This document shows, piece after piece, positions 41,858 through 53,036 of a stretch of DNA of 64,000 bases (position 1 is the stretch's first letter; each line of letters opens with the position of its first letter). A model generated the notes under the pieces. It ran no database searches, had not been told where the DNA came from, and saw nothing but the letters and a program-made list of their open reading frames with translations. The translations under genes and the position numbers were made by a program. The stretch covers positions 118,512,866 through 118,576,865 of the forward strand of contig JAYESD010000010.1 of assembly GCA_036927565.1 (NCBI GenBank). Reading direction: 5' to 3'. Source of the stretch: Tuctoria greenei (Eukaryota > Streptophyta > Magnoliopsida > Poales > Poaceae).

Positions 41858-43681
41858 ATGGCCGCTCCTTGCCGTTCCGCTTCTCCCCCCACTGACCCCG
41901 AGTGGGAGGTGGAGCAACTTCGTCTCGCCGAAGAACGAGCAAGAGCCGAAGTTAAGGCTGCTGAGAAGTATCTCGAGCAGCATGAGAAAGCAAAAGCAGC
42001 CAAGAAGCAACAAGCAAGGGCCGCAGCGTTGGCCTACAACGAAGTTGAAGCAATGGCTCGAGCCATTGAGGAGTCCCGCAAGGAACTCCGGAAGAAGAAG
42101 AGAGAGGAGAGTGAAGATCATAACTCTCAGGCGGTTGTTGCACAAGTCTCCAAGCGAAAGAGGCTTGTGAGCCTTGGAGAGAAAGAGAAGGGCAAGGAGC
42201 CAACCCAAGGAGAAATTGATGAACGCCGGATCGAGCGTGATCCGAATAAGGGCAAGGCTCCGGCTCCCGTGGAGCCCAAGAAGAAGAAGCACTCAGTAAA
42301 GGTCCCGGCTGCGAAGGCCAAGGGCATCTCTATCAAGGAGAAAGGGAAGGCCAAACCGATTGGCCCCCTGGAGGTGCACACTCCCGAAAGGAATCCCAAC
42401 AGGCAGCGTGAAATGGCTGCAAATGTTTTCCATGGAAAGGGAGCCGAGAAAGCCAGAAGGCTCGGGATGGACAAGGTGTACAAGTATGAAAGGAGCACCA
42501 CTGGCCCTCGGTTCTGGTGTGACTTTCATTGTGATTATTATCGTCTCGTCTACCAAAGCATGAAGAAACTTGTGATTGAAGCATAGTGGGTAGACTGGGA
42601 GTACATGGTCAGGAAGCAACATTCTGCTTTTGATGCAGTCATTGAAGCAGCTGAGCGCCACGTGCTCAAGGACATCATGGGATCCAAGTATGACTGGAAC
42701 ATCGAAGTCATCCTGCAGTTTTATTCCACCGTCTACTTCACCACCTCTGGTGATAGAAGGATCATATGGATGACGCATGGCGAGCAGCTCTCTGTCACAT
42801 TTGAGGAGTTTGCAAAGATTCTAGGTCTTGAGGCTCATTTGGATCATGAGATCATCATCTCTAACCTCAAGGCCGTTGACAGAGATCATCTGGACTACAT
42901 GTACCCAAGCCATGTGTCCTATGAGCCAGGACTTGCTCGCAACATCAAGCCTTTCTACAGCATCCTCAACAGGATCATGAGGCAGACCATAGCACCAAAG
43001 GATGGTGACGCAGGGGTGATACAAGGCAACTTGAGGCACCTGCTACTTCTCATTGATGGGGAGGAGAAGTTCAATCTCGTCGACTACATCTTCGACGACA
43101 TTTTCAACATCTCGCATACCCCCAACCGAGCTTGCAGGTATGCCCCCTACATCATGTACCTCATTGAGAAGGTGTCAGGCGTGACCTTCGTCAAGGATGT
43201 GACTCACCGCCCGCTCCATCCTCAGACACCCTCTGCCGTCCCGCCTCCTCCGCCCCGGAAGAATGCGAAGCCTCCCTCCTCCTCGGCGATGCCATCTTCT
43301 CGGCCTGTGGTTCCTTCCTCCCCGCCTCCACCTCAATCCATGAGCGCCTTCTTCAAGTGTTTCAAGGCGATCTTCACTTCCTGTCGGAAGCAGGAGATTA
43401 GGAACCAGAGGGCACACAAGCGCCAAGAGAAGTACCTCAAGGCGGTGTGTGACAAGCTGGAGGTTCCTATGTCCTCTTCGGGGGCGAGCGACGGGGAGAT
43501 CACACCTTTCCCCGACTTCACCCCCGACGAGCTCGCCCAGCTCCAAGAGGATGGGAGCTCTTCCCGGGCTGCTCCTTCGGCTCGTGCCTCCGATGACGAC
43601 GACGACGATCACAAGGACCCGGAGGCCACGGAGAGCGACTCCGGCACTGGGGCCGATGATAGTGAAGACAGTGTCATCTGA
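41858..43681 (+). pseudogene. Sirevirus extra 3' ORF, putative plant transposon protein, one stop
   Basis: One frame from ATG 41858 to TGA at 43679-43681 would encode about 607 residues, broken only by a TAG at 42584-42586. The N-terminus (residues 1-160) is highly charged, with Lys, Glu and Ala rich coiled coil and basic KKKKHSVKVPAAKAKG-type stretches resembling nuclear targeting signals. The middle (about 200-440) is a folded domain with WNIEVILQFYSTVYFTTSG and LSVTFEEFAKILGL, which looks like the 'putative plant transposon protein' (PF20167-type) family. The C-terminus is Pro and Ser rich and ends in an acidic DDDDDDHKDPEATE tail. It sits in the env position of SIRE1-like elements, but I see no signal peptide or convincing transmembrane segment. 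Function unknown. Confidence 0.82.
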
Positions 43682-44165
43682 GTGGTTAAGGGTTCAAGTT
43701 CCCCCTCTTCTTTTCCTTTTTGGTGTCTTGATGCCAAAGTGGGAGAGTTAGATGGGAGTTAGTCAGAGGAGAGTTAGAAAGGAGGGTAATTAGTTGTATC
43801 CCTTTATTTTGGATCCTTGGACATGTTGCACTCCTTATTGTAATATTTATGTCATGTCGGATGTTTACATTTGTGCAAGACTATGTTTTGAATGTTCAAT
43901 ATCAATATGATGCTTTGAATGTCTTTGAATGTCTATCTTTTGATCATATTCATGCTTATTATGTCCTGTCACAAATTGTTGAGCACAACACGTAGGCACC
44001 CCACCATAACGTGTGTATGTATGAAGGACTTCCTCAATCTCTCTTTCATAATGCATTCATTGAGGGGGAGTCACTCATACACCCGCACGTTATGAAAACC
44101 ACAAATTTATACTCTCTTATATGAAGACTTAATGTGTTGTCATCAATCACCAAAAAGGGGGAGAT
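43682..44165 (+). other. Sirevirus 3' untranslated region with polypurine tract
   Basis: A 484-bp non-coding stretch between the extra ORF and the 3' LTR. AAAAAGGGGGAGA (about 44153-44164) immediately precedes the LTR and should prime plus-strand synthesis. An earlier GAGGGGGAG (about 44059-44067) could be a second tract. Confidence 0.75.
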
Positions 44166-45822
44166 TGAAAGTGCATCTAGGATCCCCGTGGGTTTTGGAT
44201 GATTGATGACAACAATTAAGTGACTAATGAGCTCAGTGATCTTAAGCACAGGTGTGGACTTAAATGGAAGCACAATCCCTCAAAAAGGAAAAGGATGAAA
44301 ACGGCGATGTCAACTCGAAAAGGAGAAACTAGAGTTTCTAGTGCGTCGAGTTTGGACTAGCCAAAATAAGTGTGAGAATGTGTGTGTAAAGTGCATTGAG
44401 ATCAAGTTGGGATCTCAAAGCAGTTTAGAGGTCAAACCCATTGAGAGAAAAGAGTTGGAAGGAGTCTGGCAGTAGGGTCGGACTAGTCCGTGCAGGTGGC
44501 CGGACTAGTCCGCCCCTTGCCGGCCAAGTCCGTTTTCAGCTGGACCAGAAGGGTCTGACTGAGTTAGGACTAGTCCGTAGTGGGACGGACTAGTCCGGGT
44601 AGTCGAGGAGCGGGTTTTGGGGTCCAAGTCCCAAAACCATGGACTTGTCCGTTTTGGTCCAGACCAAGAGGTCCTGACTGAGATCGGACTAGTCCGCCCC
44701 GGGGGCCGGACTAGTTCGGGTATGAGAGAAGTCGGTGCTTTAGAGACTAAGTCTGGGAAGGCCGGACTAGTCCGCCCTGGGGGCCAGACTAGTCTGTGGT
44801 CTTCAGACTAGTCTGTTTTCACACGGAACAAAAGGTTCTGTGTGAGATCGGACTAGTCCAGTGAGGGCCGAACTAGTCCGTTGTTGAAGTGACCGTTTGA
44901 ATTTGAAGTTTGGCGGGTAGTGTGACGATTGACGCGCAGTGCGACAGTTGTCAGGGACGTCAGTGGTCCCCTAGGCTGGACTAGTCCGGGCCGTAGGCCA
45001 GACTAGTCCGCCCATCTGCTGAAGTCAGCAGTATGGGCTTAGGACCTCTATAAATAGAGGACCCCTGGGTTCATTTGAAGAAACCTTTGAGCAAGTTGAA
45101 ACCCTAGCGCCGCCACAGCAACCTTGAGCATCCCAAAGCCTCCTTCTTGCCTACATTCCCTCTAAAACTAATTCTTGTGTGGATTAGGGTTTAGTGAGGT
45201 GAAGAAGAGGAAGAACACCGCTCTTTGGCTCTCGGTTTGATCTCTTGCACTTTGTGAATCTTTGTGATCTGTGGCTTGAGTCAATCTTTGTGATTTGTGA
45301 TTCTATTTGTGGTGGGAGACTCAGATTGTGAGAAGCCCCAGCGAATCTTGTATTCACTCTTTGTGATAGTGGAAGAACCAAGTTAGGCCCGTGTGGTAAA
45401 CTTGGTGAGGGAAGGGTTGTTGAACTCGGTCCTTCGTGGACTCCTCAACGGGGACGTAGGTTCCTTCGTGGGATCGAACCTCGGGATAAAATCCTTGTGT
45501 CCCTTGTGTTCTTTACTTTCACTTATTGCTCATTACTTCTAGAGTTAACTTTATTGGTCTTGTTCATCACTCTTGTTTCATCGTGATCCTTAGTTTCATA
45601 CTTGTCATATAACTTGTCAAGGCTCACTAAGCCATTCTAACAAACCTTGCATCACGAGAATTGGACTAAAACTTGTTAGAAACCCTTTTTAGGCTTTTCC
45701 CTGTAGGAGGACCGGACTAGTCCGCCCCTGGACCGGACTAGTCCGCCCCCTGAGTTCTAATCTTGTTTTATTAAGTCATTTCAGGTCGTTTAGCCTATTC
45801 ACCCCCCTCTAGGCAACTTTCA
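44166..45822 (+). repeat. 3' LTR of the Sirevirus
   Basis: 1657 bp, the same length as the 5' LTR. It has seven exact CGGACTAGTCCG palindromes; several sites that are perfect here are mutated in the 5' copy and the reverse also occurs, which fits CpG decay after insertion. Confidence 0.94.
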
Positions 45823-46163
45823 CTCATGCTTTGATGAATAAAATTTCTGATTTGTGCAAAGCTTTTGAGTCTTGATCGTCCGACTTGAGTTGTTCAAACT
45901 TTTCTTGTCAATTTCTCATACAGATTGACATTGCGTCGCTATTTTGATCATAACTCGGGTTTTACTACAATCGTTGTGATTTTTTGTGTTGACTTCAATT
46001 CAATTATCCATCATCTATTAAGTTTTCATGGTCATTGGTTTCAAGTTTCACACGTCACACGAGATTCTTTAGGACTTAACAAATCTATTTTTTATTCGAG
46101 TATAACAGATTGACCTTTACAGTCTTTTAGTCACAATTCAAGTTTTACTCAACATTTTCACGT
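45823..46163 (+). other. Right flank of the Sirevirus; begins with reductase-3'-UTR-like sequence
   Basis: CTCATGCTTTGATGAATAAAA at 45823 repeats the reductase 3' UTR at 30918. The rest (to 46163) is AT-rich and has no recognised feature. Confidence 0.6.
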
Positions 46164-47030
46164 TGTCGGTACCCTGCGTACCGGATACCCCTTTGGACTG
46201 CAAAGATCACAAGGAAATTCCATCTACCAGATTTGAAGACCTCCGAATGCCCCACATGTCAGCCGTAACCATACCCGCTTCCCCGACATGGTTAGTCCCA
46301 GGACCGCCACGTGTATCAAGACAGGAGCTATCGCCCACACATGGGAAAGCTCCGGACTAGATACCAGTATGGCACCCCCGGACCTAACCCCAGACAGAGG
46401 GAAGCTCCGGTACCGACACGTGTCCAGTAGCACCGGACCTACCCGTCCACGACGGTAAGCTCCGGAGCTGCCACGTGTCCAAACCGCCGGACTTTCAACT
46501 TCAACAATCAGGCTGGTGGACCCCCAACGGCTCGGACCTTCAAGGGGCAATCAAGGACTTCAAGGCCCGATTAAGTGTCATTAATACCATATTAATGACA
46601 CACGATCGGAAGGCCCTTAATACCAGTAATGGCACTGTCAAGGACCGTTACCACGCTATTAAGGGTAATTAATCTTATTAATTGTGTATCAAACATTAGT
46701 AACCGCCAGGGCCACTTGTCGGGCTAGGCTAACTGTGTAACGACCGGTCCTTGTACTATAAAAGGACTGGTCGACGATACAAAGAGGGACCTCTCTGGAC
46801 TCTCTCTGAGCTCTCGAGACACTTTCGCCCTCACACACTTACTCACTCGCTCAATACAACATCAACACACCTCGTGGAGTAGGGTATTACGCTCAGGGGG
46901 CCCAAACCATGTAAACCTCTATGTCAATTTGCCACCATCTCTTGAATCTCTGCGCGCCCATTACCGAACTATAAACTCCACGGATTACTAACAATAGTGT
47001 CGGGAGATCTGCCGGATTCAACAACCGACA
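46164..47030 (+). repeat. 5' LTR of the Tat-type Gypsy element
   Basis: 867 bp with a strong TATA box, TATAAAAGG, starting at 46757. Repeated CTCCGG, GGAGCT and CACGTGT words occur in its first half. The end ACAACCGACA abuts the primer-binding site. Confidence 0.93.
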
Positions 47031-47067
47031 GTTGGCGCGCCAGGTAGGGGCGCCCGAGATTTCAAGA

Positions 47068-48615
47068 ATGGTGAACTCGGCTGCTGGATCGTCCAACAGT
47101 GACCCCGTTGCGCAACCTACTGGAGGCAACCCCTCCAACATGCAGCAACCAGCGGGTGCCACGGCTCCAGCAGGAGTCATGCCACCGCCACCACCGCCTG
47201 CACCAGCAAATCAAGATGGACAACGGGACGGAGCATCCGCATCGATCACGGTGTCAGCGAATAACAACAACCCCGAACACGCGCTCCATGTAGCGCGTGC
47301 CCTTCTCCAACGCCCACCACCTCCGGGTGCATCCCAGGGTGCAATGGAGTAGTAGAGGGCTGATGTGGAACACTTGGTTGCAGCAGCAGCCGATCGCATC
47401 AGCAACCAATGTCCTCCCCCCTTGGGGCACCCATCGCAGCATCAGACTTTGTCGGGCAGACTTGGTCCGCACGCTTCCCAAAATAGGAGGTGTGTTGCGT
47501 CCCAACAAGTGACGTCGCTGCCTCCCAGGGCGCGACACACTCATACAGTAACGAGGCTTTCAACTCACGACCTCCGGGCGGAGCTTGATCGCCGTTATCG
47601 TCAATAGAACGACCGCGTCCATATTGAGCGAGCTCGCGAAAGGGGAGAGGCTCGAGACAGTCCTGCTCTTGAGGGAGTAGGAGGAGACTGTTCTGCTTTG
47701 GCCATGCACCTATGCATGGTCAGGTGGCCACAAAAGTTCCGGCCTCACCTTCCGGAGAAATTTGACGGGACTGTCAATCCCGCTGAGTTTCTCCAGATTT
47801 ACTCCACTGCAATCCTTGCAGCCAGAGGTAACGAGGCCGTAATGGCCAACTACTTCCCCGTTGCTTTAACTGGGACCGCCAGGTCCTGGTTCATGAGCCT
47901 CCCGCCCAACTCCATCAATAGTTGGACGGAATTGTGCCAACAGTTCACTGCCAATTTCAGGAGCTCATACACCTGACCAGGCACCGAACTGGACCTTTTT
48001 GCTATAACGCAGAAGGGGGGGGGGAATCCCTGCGTTCCCTCATCCACAGGTTCTCCCAGGTGCAAAACACTTATTCCTTCTATCTCCAACACATCTGTTA
48101 TTATGGCATTTAGACAGGGCGTATGAGACATGAAGATGTTGGAGAAGCTGGCGATCAAGGAGATCACCAGCGTCACGGAGCTCTTCAGCTTGGCTGACAA
48201 GTGCGCCAAAGCTACAGAGGGCCATGAAATGCACTTCAAACCACCTCTATAGGATAAAAACAATCCTCCAAGGGAGAGGCCACTACTTCCGGGAGTGACA
48301 AAAAGAAGAAAAAGTCCAATGGCAAGAAAAAGTCGTCGACTGGCACACCTACTGCTGCAGCTGCTGCAGCTCCGGGTGGCCGGGGGCCACACCCCGAAAA
48401 ATGACCTCGACCTTCATCTGAAGATGGCGGCAACTCCAAAATGTGGTGTCCTATCCATAAGTCGAACGGCCACAACTTGGAAGACTGCCGAGAGGTCTAG
48501 AACCTTGCCGAGCGATACAACAAGCACCGGGAAGAAGTTCCTTTCTGACCAAGGGAAGGAAAATAGAAAGTCGACGAAGCTCCGACTGAAGAGGATTAGC
48601 TTTTCAAGACCCTAA
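47068..48615 (+). pseudogene. Tat-type gag, several frameshifts
   Basis: ATG 47068 starts MVNSAAGSSNSDPVAQPTGG, followed by a proline-rich stretch (MPPPPPPAPANQ). A TAG near 47350 interrupts. The retrotransposon-gag core FRPHLPEKFDGTVNPAEFLQ (near 47737-47796), with GTARSWFMSLPPNSI, is followed by more frameshifts from 47976 on. A zinc-finger-like WCPIHKSNGHNLEDCREV lies near 48445-48498. The product would form the particle shell, but the gene is not translatable as it stands. Confidence 0.82.
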
Positions 48616-48688
48616 AAAGGTCCTGAAGGCTGTATACACCTCCGTCAACGATGATTCCGACGTCTCCGACAATGAACGTCGGAAAACC

Positions 48689-49306
48689 ATGAACACCATT
48701 TTTGGTGGTTCGCGGGACATCACCTCTCGCCGTGTCATCAAGACCATGCGGTGGGACATGGATTCGGTAGCTCCCACCGCCAGGGTGGAGCCGCACCAGA
48801 AGTGGATGGATACCGCCATCACTTTCGACGTGTCGGACTGCCCTCGGAACATGATTGGAGCTGGCCAACTCCCATTGATGGTATCTCCAACCATCAACAA
48901 CATCCAACTCCACCATGTAATGGTGGACGGGGGTTCGGGGCTAAACCTCATAAGCTTCGAAGCTTTCGTCAAGCTTCAGATCCGGCCTTCGGATCTTCGC
49001 CCCTCCCGACCTTTCTCTGGAGTAGGTCCGGGGGCCATAACCCCACTTGGTGCCATTACTCTCCCCGTGACCTTCGGGACTCGGGAGAATTATCGCACTG
49101 AGAAGTTAGTCTTTGACGTTGCTCAGATCAACTTACCCTTCAACGCCATCCTGGGCAGACCAGCCTTATACAAGTTCATGGCTGCTGCTCATTATGGCTA
49201 CCTGGTGTTGAAGATGCCGACACCAGCTGGTGTTCTCCAGATCCGTGAAGACCGCACTGCCGGAGTGACTACTTTGGAAGAACCTCATGCGCTTGCTACA
49301 ACGTAG
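48689..49306 (+). pseudogene. Tat-type protease region
   Basis: A 206-codon open frame includes QLHHVMVDGGSGLNLISFEA (active-site DGGSG, the D[ST]G-like motif usual in Tat elements), then LPFNAILGRPAL, the second conserved protease motif (ILGRP). It ends at a TAG near 49304, after which pol continues towards RT in a different frame. Confidence 0.85.
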
Positions 49307-50413
49307 GAGGAAGAGTCCAGACAGGAACAAGCTCTGAAACCCTCGAGCATTCGTCAACGAGGCTCAACCTCCGCACCTCGCATGCAACCAAGCGGCGACA
49401 CCGACATTCCCGTCAAAGTCTTCCAAATCGGTTCCGATGCCACTCAGACCATCCGTATATCGGGAGGTCTGAATGACAAATAGGAATTCGCGCTCATCAC
49501 TTTCCTCCGGGCTAACGTTGACGTGTTTGCCTGGCAACCGTCGCAAATGCCTAGGATCCCTAGGGAAGTGATTGAGCATAATATGAAGATATATCCTGAT
49601 GCTCGGCCTGTACATCAGAAGCCTCGGAAGCAATTAATAGAGCAACATAACTTCATACGACAAGAAGTGAAGAAGTTGCTCGAAGCTGGATTCATCCGAG
49701 AAGTCTTCCACCCAAAATGGTTGGCAAATCCAGTCATTGTACCCAAGGCCGACGGGAAGCTTCGGATGTGTATCGACTACACAACACTGAATAAGGCATG
49801 TCCAAAAGATCCATTCCCGCTACCTAGAATAGATCAGATAGTGGATTCCACCTCCGGGTGTGAATTACTGTGTTTCCTAGACGCATATTCTGGGTACCAT
49901 CAAATCAGAATGTCTAGGGAAGATGAAGAACATACTTCTTTTATCACAGTAGATGGATTATATTGTTATACTGCCATGCCATTTTGGTCTCAAGAATCAA
50001 AATTTGTACGAGCTATGTACAAAACCTTTGGAGAGCTCATCAAAGACGTAGTGGAAGTGTATGTTGATGACATCGTCGTCAAAATCAAGGACAAGGAGTC
50101 ACTTCTTGACACCTTGCAAGCCGTTTTCGACAAGCTGCGGGTCACTCGTACAAAGCTGAACCCAGACAAGTGTGTCTTCGGAGTTAGCTCCGGAAAGCTT
50201 CTTAGATTCTTGGTGAACCACCGAGGCGTAGAGACGAATCCGGCGAAGATTAAAGCTATTGAAGATATGCGGCCACCAGCCCGCATCAAGGACGTCCAGA
50301 AGCTGACTGGATGTCTGGCTGCCCTCAGCCAGTTCATCTCAAGACTGGCGGAACGGGCACTACCCTTCTTCAAGCTATTGAGGAAGACCGGACCATTCCA
50401 ATGGTCTAAATAA
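49307..50413 (+). pseudogene. Tat-type reverse transcriptase
   Basis: RT is best open from 49523. The landmarks are FIREVFHPKWLANPVIVPKA (near 49690-49749), MCIDYTTLNKACPKDPFPLP and FLDAYSGYHQIRM. The active site VYVDDIVVK is at about 50057-50083. The thumb/tether TNPAKIKAIEDMRPP follows. It lacks the usual MPFGLKNAGATYQR: the copy here reads MPFWSQESKFVRA, a scrambled segment. A TAA at 50411-50413 ends the frame. Reading through the stop continues into the first RNase H. Confidence 0.86.
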
Positions 50414-51656
50414 GCAGAAAAGGCGTTTCAGGAGCTAAAGCAGCTCCTCACCACTCTACCAACCTTGGTAGCTCCGAACCCTGGTGAGCCTTTACAGCTT
50501 TACATTTTGGCAACTCACGAAGTTGTCAGCATGGTCCTAGTGGCGGAGAGACCAGAACCTTTACAAGCTCAGGAATCTAGACCCCTCCGGGAGGGTCAAG
50601 AGGTTCCTGAAGGCGAGTCTGGGTCCCAACCCCTAGATTTGGATCTACAAGGAGTTACTCTTGTCGAACAAGAGGATTCGGACCCCTCCGGGAGGGTCCG
50701 GGTCACTCCAGAAGAAGCTCCTGGTTCCTTCAGCAAGGATCTCGAGGTCCTCGAAGAAGGTCCGTACCCCTCCGGGAGGGTCCGGGTCGATGAGGAGGAA
50801 GCTCTGGGCCCCTCCGGGAGGGTCCGGACAGTCCAACGCCCAGTGTACTTCATCAGCAAAGTACTCCATGACGCTAAGACTCTCTAAATACCTAGAGGTG
50901 CATAAGCTGCTCTATGCAGTTCTTATCGCATCCAGGAAGCTTCGCCATTATTTCCAAGCTCATAAGATCTCAGTGGTGACCTCTTATCCACTGCGTGCGA
51001 TCTTGCATAATCCCAATTCTACTGGGAACATTGCAAAGTGGGCAGCGGAATTGGCCGAGTTTGACCTAGAATTCGTCCCAAGACAAGCGATCAAGAGTCA
51101 AGCATTGGCGGACTTCGTGACGGAATGGACCCCCTCTCCATCAAACCCTGGGGGCCCTAGTGAGCAGAACCCGGAACTCAAGGCTCCGGTCTTCATCGAG
51201 CCTCACTGGACTCTCTACTTCGACGGCTCCATGCAAAAGCAAGGGGCCAGAGCTAGAGTCCTTCTCCTCGCTCCAACTGGGGAGAAGGTAAAATACATGG
51301 TCCACCTTGACTTCAAGACGACCAACAACATGGTGGAGTATGAAGCACTCATTTACGGACTAAAGGTGGCACTATCATATGGTGTCAAGCAGCTATTGGT
51401 CAAGGGAGATTCAGAGCTCATCATTAAACAGGTGAAGGGTGAATGTTCCTGCAACAATCCCCAACTAGATGCTTACCTCCTTGAAGTCCAGAGGCTTCAG
51501 AAGGACTTCGAAGTCCTGGACCTCCACCATGTCCAGCGTCTCCATAATGCTGAAGCTGACGAACTCTCGACGAAAGCGTCAACCGGAGCTCCGGCTCCCG
51601 ACGGAACCTTCGTCCGGAGGTTGTGTCAAAACCCACAGCTCAGCCCGCCGAACTGA
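50414..51656 (+). pseudogene. Tat-type RNase H region with two RNase H-like parts and a repeated insert
   Basis: Residues after the RT tether (AFQELKQLLTTLPTLVAP, about 50427-50480) belong to the connection/first RNase H. The usual continuation resumes at about 50880 (LEVHKLLYAVLIASRKLRHY). Between them (50580-50850) is an insert with four CCCTCCGGGAGGGTC palindromes. After LADFVTEW, a second RNase H of the archaeal-like type follows: WTLYFDGSMQKQGARA, NNMVEYEALIYGL, GDSELIIKQVKG and HNAEADELS. It supplies the D-E-D-D residues. A second RNase H is a known feature of the Tat lineage. Confidence 0.84.
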
Positions 51657-53036
51657 GTGAAGGGGGCGAGACTAGCATCCCAAAGCTGGCGGTCCCGATG
51701 GCCCTGTTACCATGGCAGCCATCAAGGGTCGTAGATGCTGTCGGAAGCTCCGAGCAACCCAGCACGCAAGACTCAAATGCTCAAGCAAGCTCCGATGCAT
51801 GGATCTCGAAGAGCCGGAGCTACTTGAAATACAATATCCTTCCTGACGATGGTGTATTCGCTAACTGGATAGTCATATTGGCTAAAAGATACACGTTGGT
51901 AGAAGGGGATCTCTACCGGCGCGGTGCCAACGGCGTCCTAGTGCGGTGCATCATAAGGGAAGAAGGTTGTGAGCTCCTCACAGAAATCCATGGAGACGAG
52001 TGTAGGAACCACGTGTCTTCCTGCACGCTGGTTGGTAAAGCCTTCCGGCATGGCTTCTACTGGCCTACAACGCTCCAAGATGCAACTGAGCTGGTGAAGA
52101 AATGTGAAGCATGCCAGTTTCATGCGAAACAAATTCACACATCAGCTCAGCCTCTACAAATGATACCTCCTACATGGACTTTCGTTGTGTGGGGGATGGA
52201 CATCTTGGGACTTTTCTCAAGAGCCGTCGGAGGTTACAAGTTCTTGTATGTTGCCATTGACAAATTCACCAAATGGTCGGAAGCAACTCCAGCTGTGACA
52301 ATAAACAAGCAATTAGCTATCAACTTCTTGCAGTCCATCGTATGCAGATTTGGAGTCCCGAACAAAATTATAACAGATAATGGGACTCAATTCACAAGCT
52401 CTGCTTTCCAAGGATACTGCGAAGACCTCGGCATCCAAGTCAGCTACGCTTCCGTAGCTCACCCGGCAAGCAATGGCCAAGCCGAGAGAGCAAATGCAGA
52501 AATCCTGAAAGGACTCAAGACGTGCACTTATGAGCGACTGAAAAAAACATGGAGCCAACTGGATCGAAGAGCTTCCACCCACTCTATGGGCCAACAGGAC
52601 AACTCCAAACCGGTCAACTGGAGAGACATCCTTCTTTCTGGTGTACGGAGGTGAAGCAGTCCTTCCTCCGAAAATCACTTTGGTGTCGCTCCGGGTCCGG
52701 ACCTTCGACGAAGCCACGCAGGACCAGCTCCGGCGTGAAGATCTTGACCTCCTTGAAGAGGGAAGGTGCCAAGCAGTTGTTTGGAATGCCCGATACCGCC
52801 AAGCTCTACGGCGCTATCACCAACGGCATGTTCACAACCGACAGCTCGAGGAAGGCGATCTGGTGCTACGGAGAATACAATCCAGAGAAGGGTTAAACAA
52901 ACTTTCCTCCAGCTGGGAAGGACTCTTCCGAGTGATCAAAGTATCCCGTCCCAGATGCGTTCGCTTGGCAACTGAGGATGGAACACCTCTCCCAAATCCT
53001 TGGAATATTGAGCACCTCCGTAAGTTCTACGCTTAA
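51657..53036 (+). pseudogene. Tat-type integrase with a frameshift
   Basis: The Zn finger, about HGDECRNHVSSCTLVGKAFR to KKCEACQFHAKQIH (51990-52135), is followed by the catalytic core: WGMDILGLF (Asp), ITDNGTQFTS (Asp) and NGQAERANAEIL (Glu). Near 52640 the frame shifts. The C-terminal part continues as YGGEAVLPPKITL through DLVLRRIQSREGLNKLSSSW to IEHLRKFYA, ending at 53036. It would insert the cDNA, but frameshifts make this copy inactive. Confidence 0.87.

Larger units (their letters stand above)
33715..45822 (+). mobile_element. Sirevirus (Copia, SIRE/Maximus type), 12.1 kb, TSD CTCAT
   Basis: Two LTRs of exactly 1657 bp (33715-35371 and 44166-45822) bound the element, and CTCAT flanks it on both sides (33710-33714 and 45823-45827). 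The primer-binding site ATTGGTATCAGAGC follows the 5' LTR. A GGGGGAGA polypurine tract precedes the 3' LTR. The order is gag (with coiled coil), PR-IN-RT-RH, then a long 3' region with an extra ORF. By eye the LTRs differ at about 60 sites (3.7%), mostly transitions, which gives roughly 1.4 million years at 1.3e-8 per site per year. Size, extra ORF and abundant palindromes fit the Sirevirus lineage. Confidence 0.95.

Noticed and set aside
41858..43681. Envelope protein interpretation of the Sirevirus 3' ORF
   Set aside because: No signal peptide or membrane-spanning segment was seen; highly charged ends argue against it.
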